Source: DATJZG01 sp035499295
GTDB taxonomy: Bacteria; Myxococcota; Myxococcia; Myxococcales; Anaeromyxobacteraceae
DNA: 64,000 nucleotides
Assembly (NCBI GenBank): GCA_035499295.1
Contig: DATJZG010000170.1
Coordinates: 1-64,000 of the forward strand
Direction: 5' to 3'
Positions 8,424 to 17,313 of the stretch are shown here, piece after piece (positions within the stretch are counted from its first letter, which is position 1; each line of letters begins with the position of its first letter). A program made the position numbers and the translations under genes. The notes below the pieces were generated by a model. That model searched no databases. It was not told where the DNA came from and saw only the letters and a list, made by a program, of their open reading frames with translations.

Positions 8424-10130
8424 TCACCGGGGAAGCGGCGCCGGTCGTTCCGGGCCCGCCTCGGCGCTCGTCGGGCGCGCGAGGACCATCCACTCCACCA
8501 GGAGGTCGAGCCGGCCGCCGAGGATCTCCAGGATCTCGCGGTTCGAGTGGCGCCCCTTGAAGTGGGGGACCGATGCCACCGCCTCGTAACCCTCCGGCAG
8601 CGGCTCGCCCGGGGCCCGGTAGATGGCTGCGTACACCCCGGCCTGGGGCGCCGGGGCGGGACAGGGCGCGGTGCCGGTCCGGCACAGGTATCCGCGGATC
8701 TCCGCCCCCGGCAGGAGAAAGCGGTAGCGCTCCTGCGACTGCTCGAAGCGGTCCGGCATGAGGACCGGTTTCCCCTGGACCTCCGCGACGGCCGCGTCCG
8801 GGAAGTGGCGCGAGAAGGGAGAGAGGAGGGTGCTTCCGACGACGAGACCTCCGAGCGCCAGGTACGGCAAGGCTTGGCGCCCGAAGCGGACGGAGACCGC
8901 TCCCCACGAGGCGAGCGCTCCGAGGGCCACCGGGAGGGCGACCGAGAGGGGCGAGAAGAGACGGGTCCCGAGGCGCCTCTCGACGAGCAACTCGAAGAGC
9001 GGGACCGCGAAGGCGACCGCCGCCAGCGTGGCCAGGGTGACCCGGAAGGCGGCGGCCGAGAGTGCCTCCCAGCGGAGCGCCAGCAGGCAGGCAATCGCCG
9101 CCATGGTGGGCAGGATGTAGTTCGACTGGCGCTGCGTCGGAACCGAGTAGACGAGAAGGAAGGCGAGCACGTAGAGCCACAGCTCGGACTCCTCTGCGGA
9201 GAGGTCGCGCCGCCGCTGCCACAGATCCCAGAGGAGCGCGGCGAGGAGGAGCGCGTAGAGCCCGGCGTTCTTGAAGTCGCCGAGCCAGATCTCCCACAGG
9301 GCGTACTCGCCGCGGAAGAGCCCGGAGAAGAACGACGAGGCCTGGAGCTTGCCGGCGTTCTCGCCCAGGACGAACTGCGACCAGATGACGTCGCGTCGAG
9401 GGTCGAACACCGGCCAAAGCCCGAACACGGCCAGCCCCACCAGGGCGGCGACGGCGAGGAAGAGCCCGTGGCGGCGGAGGAGAGCGCCGAGCTCGAAGCG
9501 CTCCCGGCGCCAGAGGACGAGGGCGAGAGAGAACGTGCCCGGGACCACCAGGAAGAAGGACTTGGTGAGCGCGGCGAGCCCGAAGGAGATTCCGCAAAGG
9601 GCGCCGAGGAGAGGCCCCGTGCGCGCGGTCCGGTAGAGCATCACCAGTGGGAGGAAGAGGAAGAGCGTCTCCCCGGCGTTGGTGAGGAACGGCCTCCCGT
9701 GCTGGATGGTGGACCGGAAGCCGAGGAATACGAGCGCCGCGACCAGGCCCGCCGCCCTTCGGGTCGAGACGCGCGCCGCGAGCCAGCCGACGAGCGCGGC
9801 CGTGCAGAGGGTCATCGCTACCACGGGGAGGCGGAGGCGCCACAGCTCCCAAGAGGAGCCGAACCCACTCGCCAGGATGCCCTGCCAGAAGAGCAGGGGC
9901 GGCTTGGTGTCGTTGATCCCCCTCTCTGCGACGAGGGGCAAGAACCTTCCCGACCGCGCCGTCACCCGCGCGATCTGCAGGTACAAGGGCTCGTCCCCGA
10001 TCGCCGGCGCGAAGATCGAGTCGAGGCCGTAGAGGTAGGAGAAGGCGGCGAAGGCGGCGCCGAGGGCGCAGGCGACCGGGCCCGGTACCGGGGTGACCGA
10101 AGCCGCCCGGGGCGAGTCGCGATCCGTCAT
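8424..10130 (-). CDS. GT39-type membrane glycosyltransferase (ArnT-like)
   Basis: A 568-aa integral membrane protein with about ten or more predicted helices and a soluble C-terminal part. The first periplasmic loop has the acidic motif GDEPLYLQIAR near residue 45, which corresponds to the catalytic Asp/Glu loop of the ArnT/PMT family, followed by the NDTKPPLLFW segment typical of it. Such enzymes transfer a sugar from a polyprenyl-phosphate donor on the periplasmic face, for example to lipid A or protein. The ATG at 10130 was chosen over an upstream in-frame start that only adds low-complexity sequence. No lipid A modification genes lie nearby, so the acceptor is unknown. Confidence 0.85.
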   Translation of the reverse strand: MTDRDSPRAASVTPVPGPVACALGAAFAAFSYLYGLDSIFAPAIGDEPLYLQIARVTARSGRFLPLVAERGINDTKPPLLFWQGILASGFGSSWELWRLRLPVVAMTLCTAALVGWLAARVSTRRAAGLVAALVFLGFRSTIQHGRPFLTNAGETLFLFLPLVMLYRTARTGPLLGALCGISFGLAALTKSFFLVVPGTFSLALVLWRRERFELGALLRRHGLFLAVAALVGLAVFGLWPVFDPRRDVIWSQFVLGENAGKLQASSFFSGLFRGEYALWEIWLGDFKNAGLYALLLAALLWDLWQRRRDLSAEESELWLYVLAFLLVYSVPTQRQSNYILPTMAAIACLLALRWEALSAAAFRVTLATLAAVAFAVPLFELLVERRLGTRLFSPLSVALPVALGALASWGAVSVRFGRQALPYLALGGLVVGSTLLSPFSRHFPDAAVAEVQGKPVLMPDRFEQSQERYRFLLPGAEIRGYLCRTGTAPCPAPAPQAGVYAAIYRAPGEPLPEGYEAVASVPHFKGRHSNREILEILGGRLDLLVEWMVLARPTSAEAGPERPAPLPR

Positions 10131-10443
10131 GAAGGGACGGGCCCTGCGAAGGGCCTGAGAGGGCGCCGGGCGCCGATGGGCGGTCGAGGGAAGGACGGCG
10201 TCGAGTCCATGGCGGGCGCGCACGTTGATACCTCAGAGGGCTTGTTTCTCCTAGCGGGTGCCCGCCCAGTCGATGGCGGCGGCCCGGGGGAACCCGATTC
10301 CCCGTCACCCTGGAGCGGAGCGTGTCGGTCGCGCGCCTCTCCCGTCCGCGGAAGGCAGCGACGTCCGGCCGCTGGAGCGAGGCCCCGGATGGGGGTGGAA
10401 GCGGACCGGCGCCGAGATCGATGGGGTCGTGTACGCTGGAGCC
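10131..10443. other. 313-base divergent intergenic region
   Basis: It separates the glycosyltransferase (minus) from the nitrobindin-like gene (plus) and must contain both promoters. I find no clear -35/-10 pair or strong repeat. Open frames through it look like high-GC artefacts. Confidence 0.4.
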
Positions 10444-11079
10444 ATGAGTGCCTTTCCCGAGGACATCTACACCGAGCCGGAAGACCTCGATCCTCGTACG
10501 CTCAGAAACCTGGGCCCGCTTGCCCCCCTGGCCGGCACGTGGGAGGGGGTGAAGGGGGCGGACGAGCATCCCGTCGCGGAAGGCACGGAGGAGGACGCCT
10601 ACGTCGAGACGATGCAACTCGACCCCATCGACCCGCAGACGAACGGTCCGCAGGTCTTCTACGGGCTCCGCTACCACGTGCACATCGTGAAACCGGGCGA
10701 GGTGGAGAGCTTTCACGACCAGGTCGGATACTGGCTCTGGGAACCCGCCACGAAGACGGTGATCCAGACCATCGCCATCCCGCGGGGCCAGGTCGCCATG
10801 GCGTCCGGCGTCGCCGAGCCCGACGCCAGGGAGTTCGAGCTCACCGCCCGGGAAGGGGACGAATGCTTCGGCATCTGCTCCAACCCCTTCCTCCGCCACG
10901 CTTTCCGGACCGTCGAGTTTCGCATCCGCATCACCGTGAACGCCGACGGGACGTGGTCATACGACGAGGACACGGTCCTCGAGGTGCGGGGGAGGACCGA
11001 GGTTTTCCACCACCGCGACCGGAACACCCTGAGGCGGTTGCGCGCTCCCACGCCGAACCCGCTCGCCCGCGCCGGGTAG
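10444..11079 (+). CDS. Nitrobindin-like heme-binding beta-barrel protein (FABP/THAP4 type)
   Basis: A 211-aa cytoplasmic protein. It opens with LGPLAPLAGTWEGVKG (about residues 23-38), matching the start of the nitrobindin barrel (L-x-GTW-x-G). It ends with TEVFHHRDRNTLRRL, where the family keeps the heme-ligating histidine in an H-x-D-x-NTL-x-R setting. Family members bind ferric heme and isomerise peroxynitrite or bind NO. The ATG at 10444 gives the family's usual N-terminus. The gene stands alone between a divergent gene and a 213-base gap. The role in nitrogen oxide handling is inferred from family. Confidence 0.82.
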   Translation: MSAFPEDIYTEPEDLDPRTLRNLGPLAPLAGTWEGVKGADEHPVAEGTEEDAYVETMQLDPIDPQTNGPQVFYGLRYHVHIVKPGEVESFHDQVGYWLWEPATKTVIQTIAIPRGQVAMASGVAEPDAREFELTAREGDECFGICSNPFLRHAFRTVEFRIRITVNADGTWSYDEDTVLEVRGRTEVFHHRDRNTLRRLRAPTPNPLARAG

Positions 11080-11292
11080 CTCGCGGTCCTTCCCGGGCGC
11101 TCGAAACCCGATGGCGGAGGGGACGCGGCTCGCCTTCGCACCCGCGAGACGCTCCCGACGCGCCTCCTCCGGGGCCGATCCCTGATCGGGGGGCAGACTT
11201 CGGTTCTCCGACAGTGCATAGGGTCCTCGGAAGAGGGGGAAGGTCTGCCGACGGCGCTCGGGGCCGGCGCGGGGCGCATCGAGGAGCGCGAG

Positions 11293-11865
11293 ATGGCAAA
11301 GAATGGAAGGGTGTGCGCCGCCGCGATCCCGTTCGCCTTGCTTCTCGCGTGCACCGACGCGGCCAAGGCCCCAGCGGAGGCTGCGATGAAGGCGGCGGGA
11401 GAGGCCGTGAGCTCCTTGAAGGGGGACGCGGAGAAGTTCGCGCCCGACACCGTCCGGGCCGTGGAGGCGAGCTACGCGAGCGCGAAGGACCTCGTCGCAA
11501 AGCAGGACTACCAGGGCGCCCTGGCGGTCGCGCAGGGCATCCCCACGAAGGCGAAGGAAGCGCTCGCCGCCGCCGCCGCCAAGAAGGACGAACTCGTGAA
11601 GGCGTGGAACGAGGTGCTCTGGACCCTCCCCAACATGTTGTCGGCATCCAAGGCCCGGGTCGAAATCCTGACGCGGGCGAGGAGGCTGCCGGCGAACCTG
11701 GACAAGGCGACGCTCGAGAAGGCGAAGGCGGAGCTCGCTGCCATCGAGGCGGGGTGGAGCAAGGCTTCGGCCGAGTACGCCGCCGGAGGCATGGCCGCCG
11801 CGGTCTCCTTGGCGACCGACCTGAAGGCCCGGGCCCGGGACGTGATGATGTCGCTCGGCCTGTGA
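11293..11865 (+). CDS. Small helical lipoprotein of unknown function
   Basis: A 190-aa protein with a signal peptide ending in a lipobox, FALLLAC, with the lipidated cysteine at residue 20. The mature part is rich in Ala, Lys and Glu and should be mostly alpha-helical, possibly a helical bundle. It is likely anchored in the inner or outer membrane facing the periplasm. I do not recognise the family. It is a single gene with gaps of over 200 bases on both sides. Confidence 0.8.
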   Translation: MAKNGRVCAAAIPFALLLACTDAAKAPAEAAMKAAGEAVSSLKGDAEKFAPDTVRAVEASYASAKDLVAKQDYQGALAVAQGIPTKAKEALAAAAAKKDELVKAWNEVLWTLPNMLSASKARVEILTRARRLPANLDKATLEKAKAELAAIEAGWSKASAEYAAGGMAAAVSLATDLKARARDVMMSLGL

Positions 11866-12107
11866 GAATCGCCGGCGCGGAACGAGCGCGAGCGAGAACG
11901 ACCGCGGGCGCGCGGCACACGCGGGCGCCGCGGTGCCACTCCCGAGGTACTGGCGCTGGGGACTATTCTGCGGGCGGGCGCCTCCGTCCGCTAGTCGCTG
12001 ATTTTTCAGGCGATTGGCGGTAGGCCTCGCCCCGCATCGCGCCCGCAGAATCCGTCCGCGTCGCGGGGGCGCGTGCCAACGGCGAAAGACCGCGCTATCC
12101 TCTCGCC

Positions 12108-12347
12108 ATGAGACTCGGTTTCGGTGAAATCCTCGTCATCCTGGTCATCGCCCTGCTCGTCTTCGGCCCGACGAAGCTACCCCAGCTCGGCGACGCCCTC
12201 GGCAAGGGCATCCGCAACTTCAAGAAGGCGTCCGAGGGTCTTTTCGACGACGACGAGAAGAAGAGCGAGCCCGCGCTGAAGGCTTCGGAGAGCCCCCCTG
12301 CGGCGCAGGCCCCCGCCACCGAGAAGGCCGAGACGAAGAAGGCTTGA
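12108..12347 (+). CDS. tatA: TatA/TatE twin-arginine translocase subunit
   Basis: A 79-aa protein with the diagnostic TatA pattern: a single membrane helix (about residues 6-20), the FGP hinge at 19-21, the amphipathic helix LPQLGDALGKGIRNFKKA, and a charged tail ending in Lys/Ala-rich sequence. TatA forms the pore-like part of the Tat system that exports folded proteins. No tatB or tatC is adjacent; in many deltaproteobacteria these genes are scattered, so this is normal. The assignment to TatA rather than TatB rests on length and the FGP motif. Confidence 0.93.
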   Translation: MRLGFGEILVILVIALLVFGPTKLPQLGDALGKGIRNFKKASEGLFDDDEKKSEPALKASESPPAAQAPATEKAETKKA

Positions 12348-12798
12348 TCTCGCGGGAGGGCAGGTGACGAATTCGCCCCCGCCGAGCCGGGATCGCGCCA
12401 CTCCGTCTCCCTCCGAGGCTGCCCGCCCGTCCGCCGTTCGGGGCCGCTACCCCTAGGACTCGCGGTCGCCTCGCCCGGGAACCGACCCGACGGCGGCCGG
12501 TGCCCCTCTTCTCGCTCGGCGCGCGTCCCCGGACATCCCGCCCTTCGGCCCGGGGCTGAGGCGTGTGGACGAGGGGTGAATGCCCGATTGCGCTGTAAGT
12601 CGAATGCACTACGCGGCGGTCCGTCACAGCCAGTTTCTTCACTTCCGGCACGGCAAGTTGCGGGAACACGCGTGCTTTCCCGTGCATGGGCCCCCGAAGA
12701 GGGCGCACCAGCTCGAGGCCGCGCCCCTATTGGAATGTGGCTACCGGTTGCCGAGTTCAGGGTTTGGCGGGGAGGGAGAGGGGCCAAGGAGCGAAGCC
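12348..12798. other. 451-base gap between tatA and the XRE regulator
   Basis: The segment around 12560-12740 is less GC-rich than the flanking genes. The regulator's frame is open back to 12580 but encodes His-rich, low-quality sequence, so I regard it as leader. A sigma-54-like GG/GC pair at 12647-12661 has the wrong spacing. No RNA gene is evident. Confidence 0.4.
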
Positions 12799-13002
12799 AT
12801 GACGTTGGCCGAAAAGTTCTCGCAGAACCTGAAGCACGAGCGCGAGCGCCGCAACCTGTCGCAGTTCGAGCTGAGCAAGCGGGCGGGCATGTCGACGAGC
12901 TACGTCTCGATGTTGGAGCGAAACCAGCGGACGCCACCGCTCGAGACGCTCGCCAAGCTGGCAAGGGCCCTCAAGGTGAGTCCGACGTCGCTCTTGCATT
13001 GA
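12799..13002 (+). CDS. Small XRE-family helix-turn-helix regulator
   Basis: A 67-aa protein that is nothing but a helix-turn-helix domain of the Xre/Cro type: LSQFELSKRAGMSTSYVSML covers helices 2 and 3, followed by ERNQRTPP and LAKLARALKVSPTSLL, the usual continuation. It should bind DNA as a dimer. The ATG at 12799 follows GGAGCGAAGCC and gives the standard XRE start. It ends 95 bases before the double permease gene on the same strand, so it may regulate that transporter; this is inferred from position. Confidence 0.88.
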   Translation: MTLAEKFSQNLKHERERRNLSQFELSKRAGMSTSYVSMLERNQRTPPLETLAKLARALKVSPTSLLH

Positions 13003-13097
13003 CGGGAAGGTGGCCCCGGCTCCAGGGGCGCCGCCGCGCAACCGCCGTCTGGGAGGCTCGGATCCTACTGCATCCGCCTTGACCGCGGGTCCGGGCG

Positions 13098-14849
13098 GTG
13101 GCAAGTCGTGGGGCGATGCTCCGCCGCGCGACGCAGGTCTTCGGGGACGCCACGGGGTTCCTCTTCCGGGCGCGCGCCTCCTGGATCGACCTGGCGCTCG
13201 TCGCCGTTCTCGGCGGGTCCATCTTCGGCCTCGTCAACCTCGCGGGGGAGTGGACCGGCGCGCTTCGGCCCGCCGTCGAGATCGACCTGTCCCTCGCTGC
13301 CCTGCCGGGGTACGCGCTCCTCTCGCTCTCGCGCGGCCTGGCGGCCTACGTCCTCTCCCTCCTCTTCACGCTCCTCTACGGCTACTGGGCCGCGAAGGAC
13401 CCGGTCGCCGAGAAGGTCCTCATCCCGGTGCTCGACATCCTGCAGAGCATCCCGGTGCTCGGCTTCATGCCCGGCCTGGTGCTCGCGCTCGTGGGCGCCT
13501 TTCCCCGCAGCAACGTGGGGCTGGAGCTGGCCTCGGTCCTCATGATCTTCACCGGCCAGGTGTGGAACATGACGTTCAGCTACTACCACTCGCTGCGAAC
13601 GGTCCCGAGGGATCTCCAGGAGGTGGCGACGCTCGGGCGCTTCAGCTGGTGGCAGCGGCTGCGATGGGTGGACCTCCCGTTCGCGACCATCGGGCTCGTC
13701 TGGAACAGCATGATGAGCATGGCGGGAGGGTGGTTCTTCCTCATGGTGAGCGAGGCCTTCGTGCTCGGCGACCGGAGCTTCCAGCTCCCCGGGCTGGGCT
13801 CCTACATGAGCGTCGCGGTCGCGAGGGGCGATCGAACGGCCATGCTGGGAGCGATCGCGGCGATGGTGGTGATGATCGTCGCCCTCGACCAGGTCCTCTG
13901 GCGCCCGGTGGTGGTTTGGGCCCAGAAGTTCCGCGCGGACGACAGCGGGCAGGCGGCTCCCATGCAGTCCTGGTTCCTCGACCTGCTCCGTCGCTCCCGA
14001 ATCCTCTCCTGGGCCGGGAGCCGGGCGCGTGCCGTGGGCCGCAGGTCGCCTTTCCCCGTCCGCGCCCGGCGGCCCGGGGAAGGCTCCGGCCTCGGGCGTC
14101 GGGCCCGGATTGCATCGATGGCCGTCTTCGCCGGCCTGCTCGTCGCCATGGCGCTCGGCTCGGTCGGCCTGGTGCGGCTTCTCGCCCGGGTTCCCGCCCC
14201 GCAGTGGCGGGGGATCGGAGCCGCCTCGCTCCTCACCCTCGGGCGCGTGCTCGTCGCCGTCGCGCTCGGGACCCTCTGGACCCTGCCGGCCGGGATCGCC
14301 ATCGGGCTCTCGCCGCGCCTCTCGCGTTCGCTGCAGCCCGTGGTCCAGGTGGTGGCCTCCTTCCCGGCTCCCATGCTCTTCCCCGCGGTGGTGGCGGTGC
14401 TGCAGGCGGCCGGCGTCGGTCTGGGGCTCGGGAGCATCGTCCTCATGCTCCTCGGGACCCAGTGGTACATCCTCTTCAACGTCATCGCGGGCGCGATGGC
14501 CATCCCGGCCGATCTGAGGGAGGCCGCCGAGGTGTACCGGGTCCGGGCCTGGCAGCGGTTCTCGATCCTCTACCTGCCGGCCGTGTTCCCCTACCTCGTC
14601 ACCGGCTGGGTGACCGCGGCAGGAGGGGCGTGGAATGCCAGCATCGTGTCCGAGTACGTGAGCTTCCAGGGGCGCGAACTGGCGGCGGAGGGCCTGGGCG
14701 CCCGCATCAGCGTCGCGGCCTCCGCCGGGGATTTCCCGGCGCTGGCAGGCTCCATCGCCGTGATGGCCGTCATGGTGGTGCTCTTCAACCGACTCGTCTG
14801 GAGGCGGTTCCACCGCCTCGCCGAGATGCGCTTTTCCCTCACCAGGTAG
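13098..14849 (+). CDS. Double-length ABC permease, NitT/TauT (nitrate/sulfonate) type
   Basis: A 583-aa protein made of two consecutive permease domains of the BPD_transp_1 type, each with about six helices, joined by a polar linker at about residues 275-335. Each half has an EAA-like loop: RDLQEVATLGRFSWWQRLRW in the first and ADLREAAEVYRVRAWQRF in the second. Single-domain relatives (SsuC/TauC/NrtB) are half this size and dimerise, so this protein is a natural pseudo-dimer. The GTG at 13098 is used; an ATG at 13116 is an equally plausible start. The ATPase gene follows 15 bases later. No substrate-binding protein gene is in the region. Confidence 0.85.
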   Translation: MASRGAMLRRATQVFGDATGFLFRARASWIDLALVAVLGGSIFGLVNLAGEWTGALRPAVEIDLSLAALPGYALLSLSRGLAAYVLSLLFTLLYGYWAAKDPVAEKVLIPVLDILQSIPVLGFMPGLVLALVGAFPRSNVGLELASVLMIFTGQVWNMTFSYYHSLRTVPRDLQEVATLGRFSWWQRLRWVDLPFATIGLVWNSMMSMAGGWFFLMVSEAFVLGDRSFQLPGLGSYMSVAVARGDRTAMLGAIAAMVVMIVALDQVLWRPVVVWAQKFRADDSGQAAPMQSWFLDLLRRSRILSWAGSRARAVGRRSPFPVRARRPGEGSGLGRRARIASMAVFAGLLVAMALGSVGLVRLLARVPAPQWRGIGAASLLTLGRVLVAVALGTLWTLPAGIAIGLSPRLSRSLQPVVQVVASFPAPMLFPAVVAVLQAAGVGLGLGSIVLMLLGTQWYILFNVIAGAMAIPADLREAAEVYRVRAWQRFSILYLPAVFPYLVTGWVTAAGGAWNASIVSEYVSFQGRELAAEGLGARISVAASAGDFPALAGSIAVMAVMVVLFNRLVWRRFHRLAEMRFSLTR

Positions 14850-14864
14850 CCGGAGGTGCCCGAG

Positions 14865-16166
<1,302 letters not shown>

Positions 16167-16220
16167 AGAGAGATGCCGCTGGCGCGGCGAGCGAGCTCCC
16201 GGGCGCGAGGCGTCGCGGGC

Positions 16221-16600
16221 CTAGCGGAGGTCTTCAAGGCACCAACCGCCTCGATCCTGGGACGGCCCGAAGGCCATGCGCCACGGCGGGATCGCCAACT
16301 GCAGAGCGGCCTTGGCGCCCGGGTGTCAGTAGTCGTTCCAGCAGTAGGTGGCGAGCTCGCGTTCGCGGGGGAGCGCGCCGAGGAGGTCGGAGAGCTCCTC
16401 GTAGGGCACGCACCTGGCCCCGAGGACGTGGGCCTTGCGGACCGCCATGCGCGGGCGCACGCCGAGGAGGAGGAAGTCCCCGGTCCCGTCCTTCACCTTG
16501 TGAACCACGTCGCTCTTCTGCTTCTCGGCCCGGAGCTTCGAGAGGAAGTAGGCCCGTTTCCCCTCGACGTCCTCCGCCGTGAACGGCTCGAGAGGCCCCT
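16221..16600 (-). pseudogene. Degraded rhodanese-like gene
   Basis: The minus strand encodes a recognisable rhodanese-like segment: KRAYFLSKLRAEKQKSDV, GDFLLLGVRPRMAVRKAHVL, and the active-site region ELATYCWND. The frame then meets TGA at 16326-16328, exactly where relatives continue with a Cys-His pair, and resumes in the same frame as HPGAKAALQLA before losing similarity; the next stop is at 16221-16223. There is no start codon before the homologous part: its frame runs upstream into the end of the VOC gene. A complete, working sulfurtransferase is therefore unlikely. A recoded UGA (selenocysteine) is the less likely alternative. Confidence 0.65.
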
Positions 16601-17089
16601 CTACCCCTTGCCGGTCATGCCCATCTGCTTTGCGAACTCCCGTCCTGCCTTCTCCATCTCCTCGCGGGTCATGTCCTTCACGTGAGTGGCGAAGGTCCAC
16701 GAGTATCCGTAGGGGTCCTCGACCGTCGCGGTTCGGTCTCCCCAGAACATGTCGGTGGGCGGCATCTTCGACCGCCCTCCGGCGTCGACGGCCCGGCGGT
16801 GGGCCGCATCGCAGTCCGCCGTCCAGATCCAGAAGCCGACCGGCGAGATTCGATCGGGGGCGGGGGGCTTGGCGGATCTCCCGGGCATCTCGTCGGCCGC
16901 GTACACGATCGAGTCCCCGATGCGGAGCTCCGCGTGCCAGACGCTCTTGCCGTCAGGGGACGGGAAGCGCCCCACCTCCTCGGCGCCCAGGGCGCGCTTG
17001 TAAAAGTCGATGGCGCGGCCGCAGTCGGAGAGGATGAGGTTCGGGGTCACCGAGTGGCGACCGGCGGGAATGGGGCTTGGCTTGGCCAT
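16601..17089 (-). CDS. VOC-family protein (glyoxalase/PhnB-like)
   Basis: A 162-aa protein of the vicinal-oxygen-chelate fold. It has the two-module layout: NLILSDCGRAIDFYKRALGA opens the first beta-alpha-beta unit, and DMFWGDRTATVEDPYGYSWT closes the second, the latter being typical of the PhnB-like group. The C-terminus ends in a helical VKDMTREEMEKAGREFA tail, as in many PhnB-like proteins. The ATG at 17089 has GGAGG 6 bases upstream. It is followed directly by the broken rhodanese remnant. Substrate is not predictable. Confidence 0.87.
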   Translation of the reverse strand: MAKPSPIPAGRHSVTPNLILSDCGRAIDFYKRALGAEEVGRFPSPDGKSVWHAELRIGDSIVYAADEMPGRSAKPPAPDRISPVGFWIWTADCDAAHRRAVDAGGRSKMPPTDMFWGDRTATVEDPYGYSWTFATHVKDMTREEMEKAGREFAKQMGMTGKG

Positions 17090-17313
17090 GGACACCTCCG
17101 CGCCGCGCCTCCCCGGACGCGGCCATGGCTGGTTCTCGCCGGGTTCCCCTGGCCCCGCACCTCCCGATCGGGGTGGGGCCCGATTGCGACAGTGCGCCCG
17201 ACGGCGCGAGCCCCCTGTACGCCCTCCCCGAGCATGACCGTTACTCCCCTCCTCAGCCGTCGATTACTCTAGAATGTCGCGGGGATCCCCGCTCCACGAC
17301 AAGGGAGGCTCGC

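Noticed and set aside
8547..12023. Very long plus-strand open frame spanning several genes
   Set aside because: It runs antisense to the glycosyltransferase and across unrelated genes, is Arg/Gly/Pro-rich without motifs, and reflects the scarcity of stop codons in high-GC DNA.
12647..12661. Sigma-54-like -24/-12 element upstream of the XRE regulator
   Set aside because: GG and GC are separated by 11 bases instead of the required 10.
12580..12798. 73-residue N-terminal extension of the XRE regulator
   Set aside because: The translated extension is unlike any XRE protein, while a good ATG with preceding GGAGCG lies exactly at the domain start.
16326..16328. Selenocysteine codon in the rhodanese-like sequence
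   Set aside because: No clear SECIS-like stem follows the TGA, similarity fades soon after, and the sequence lacks a proper start, so a pseudogene is more likely.
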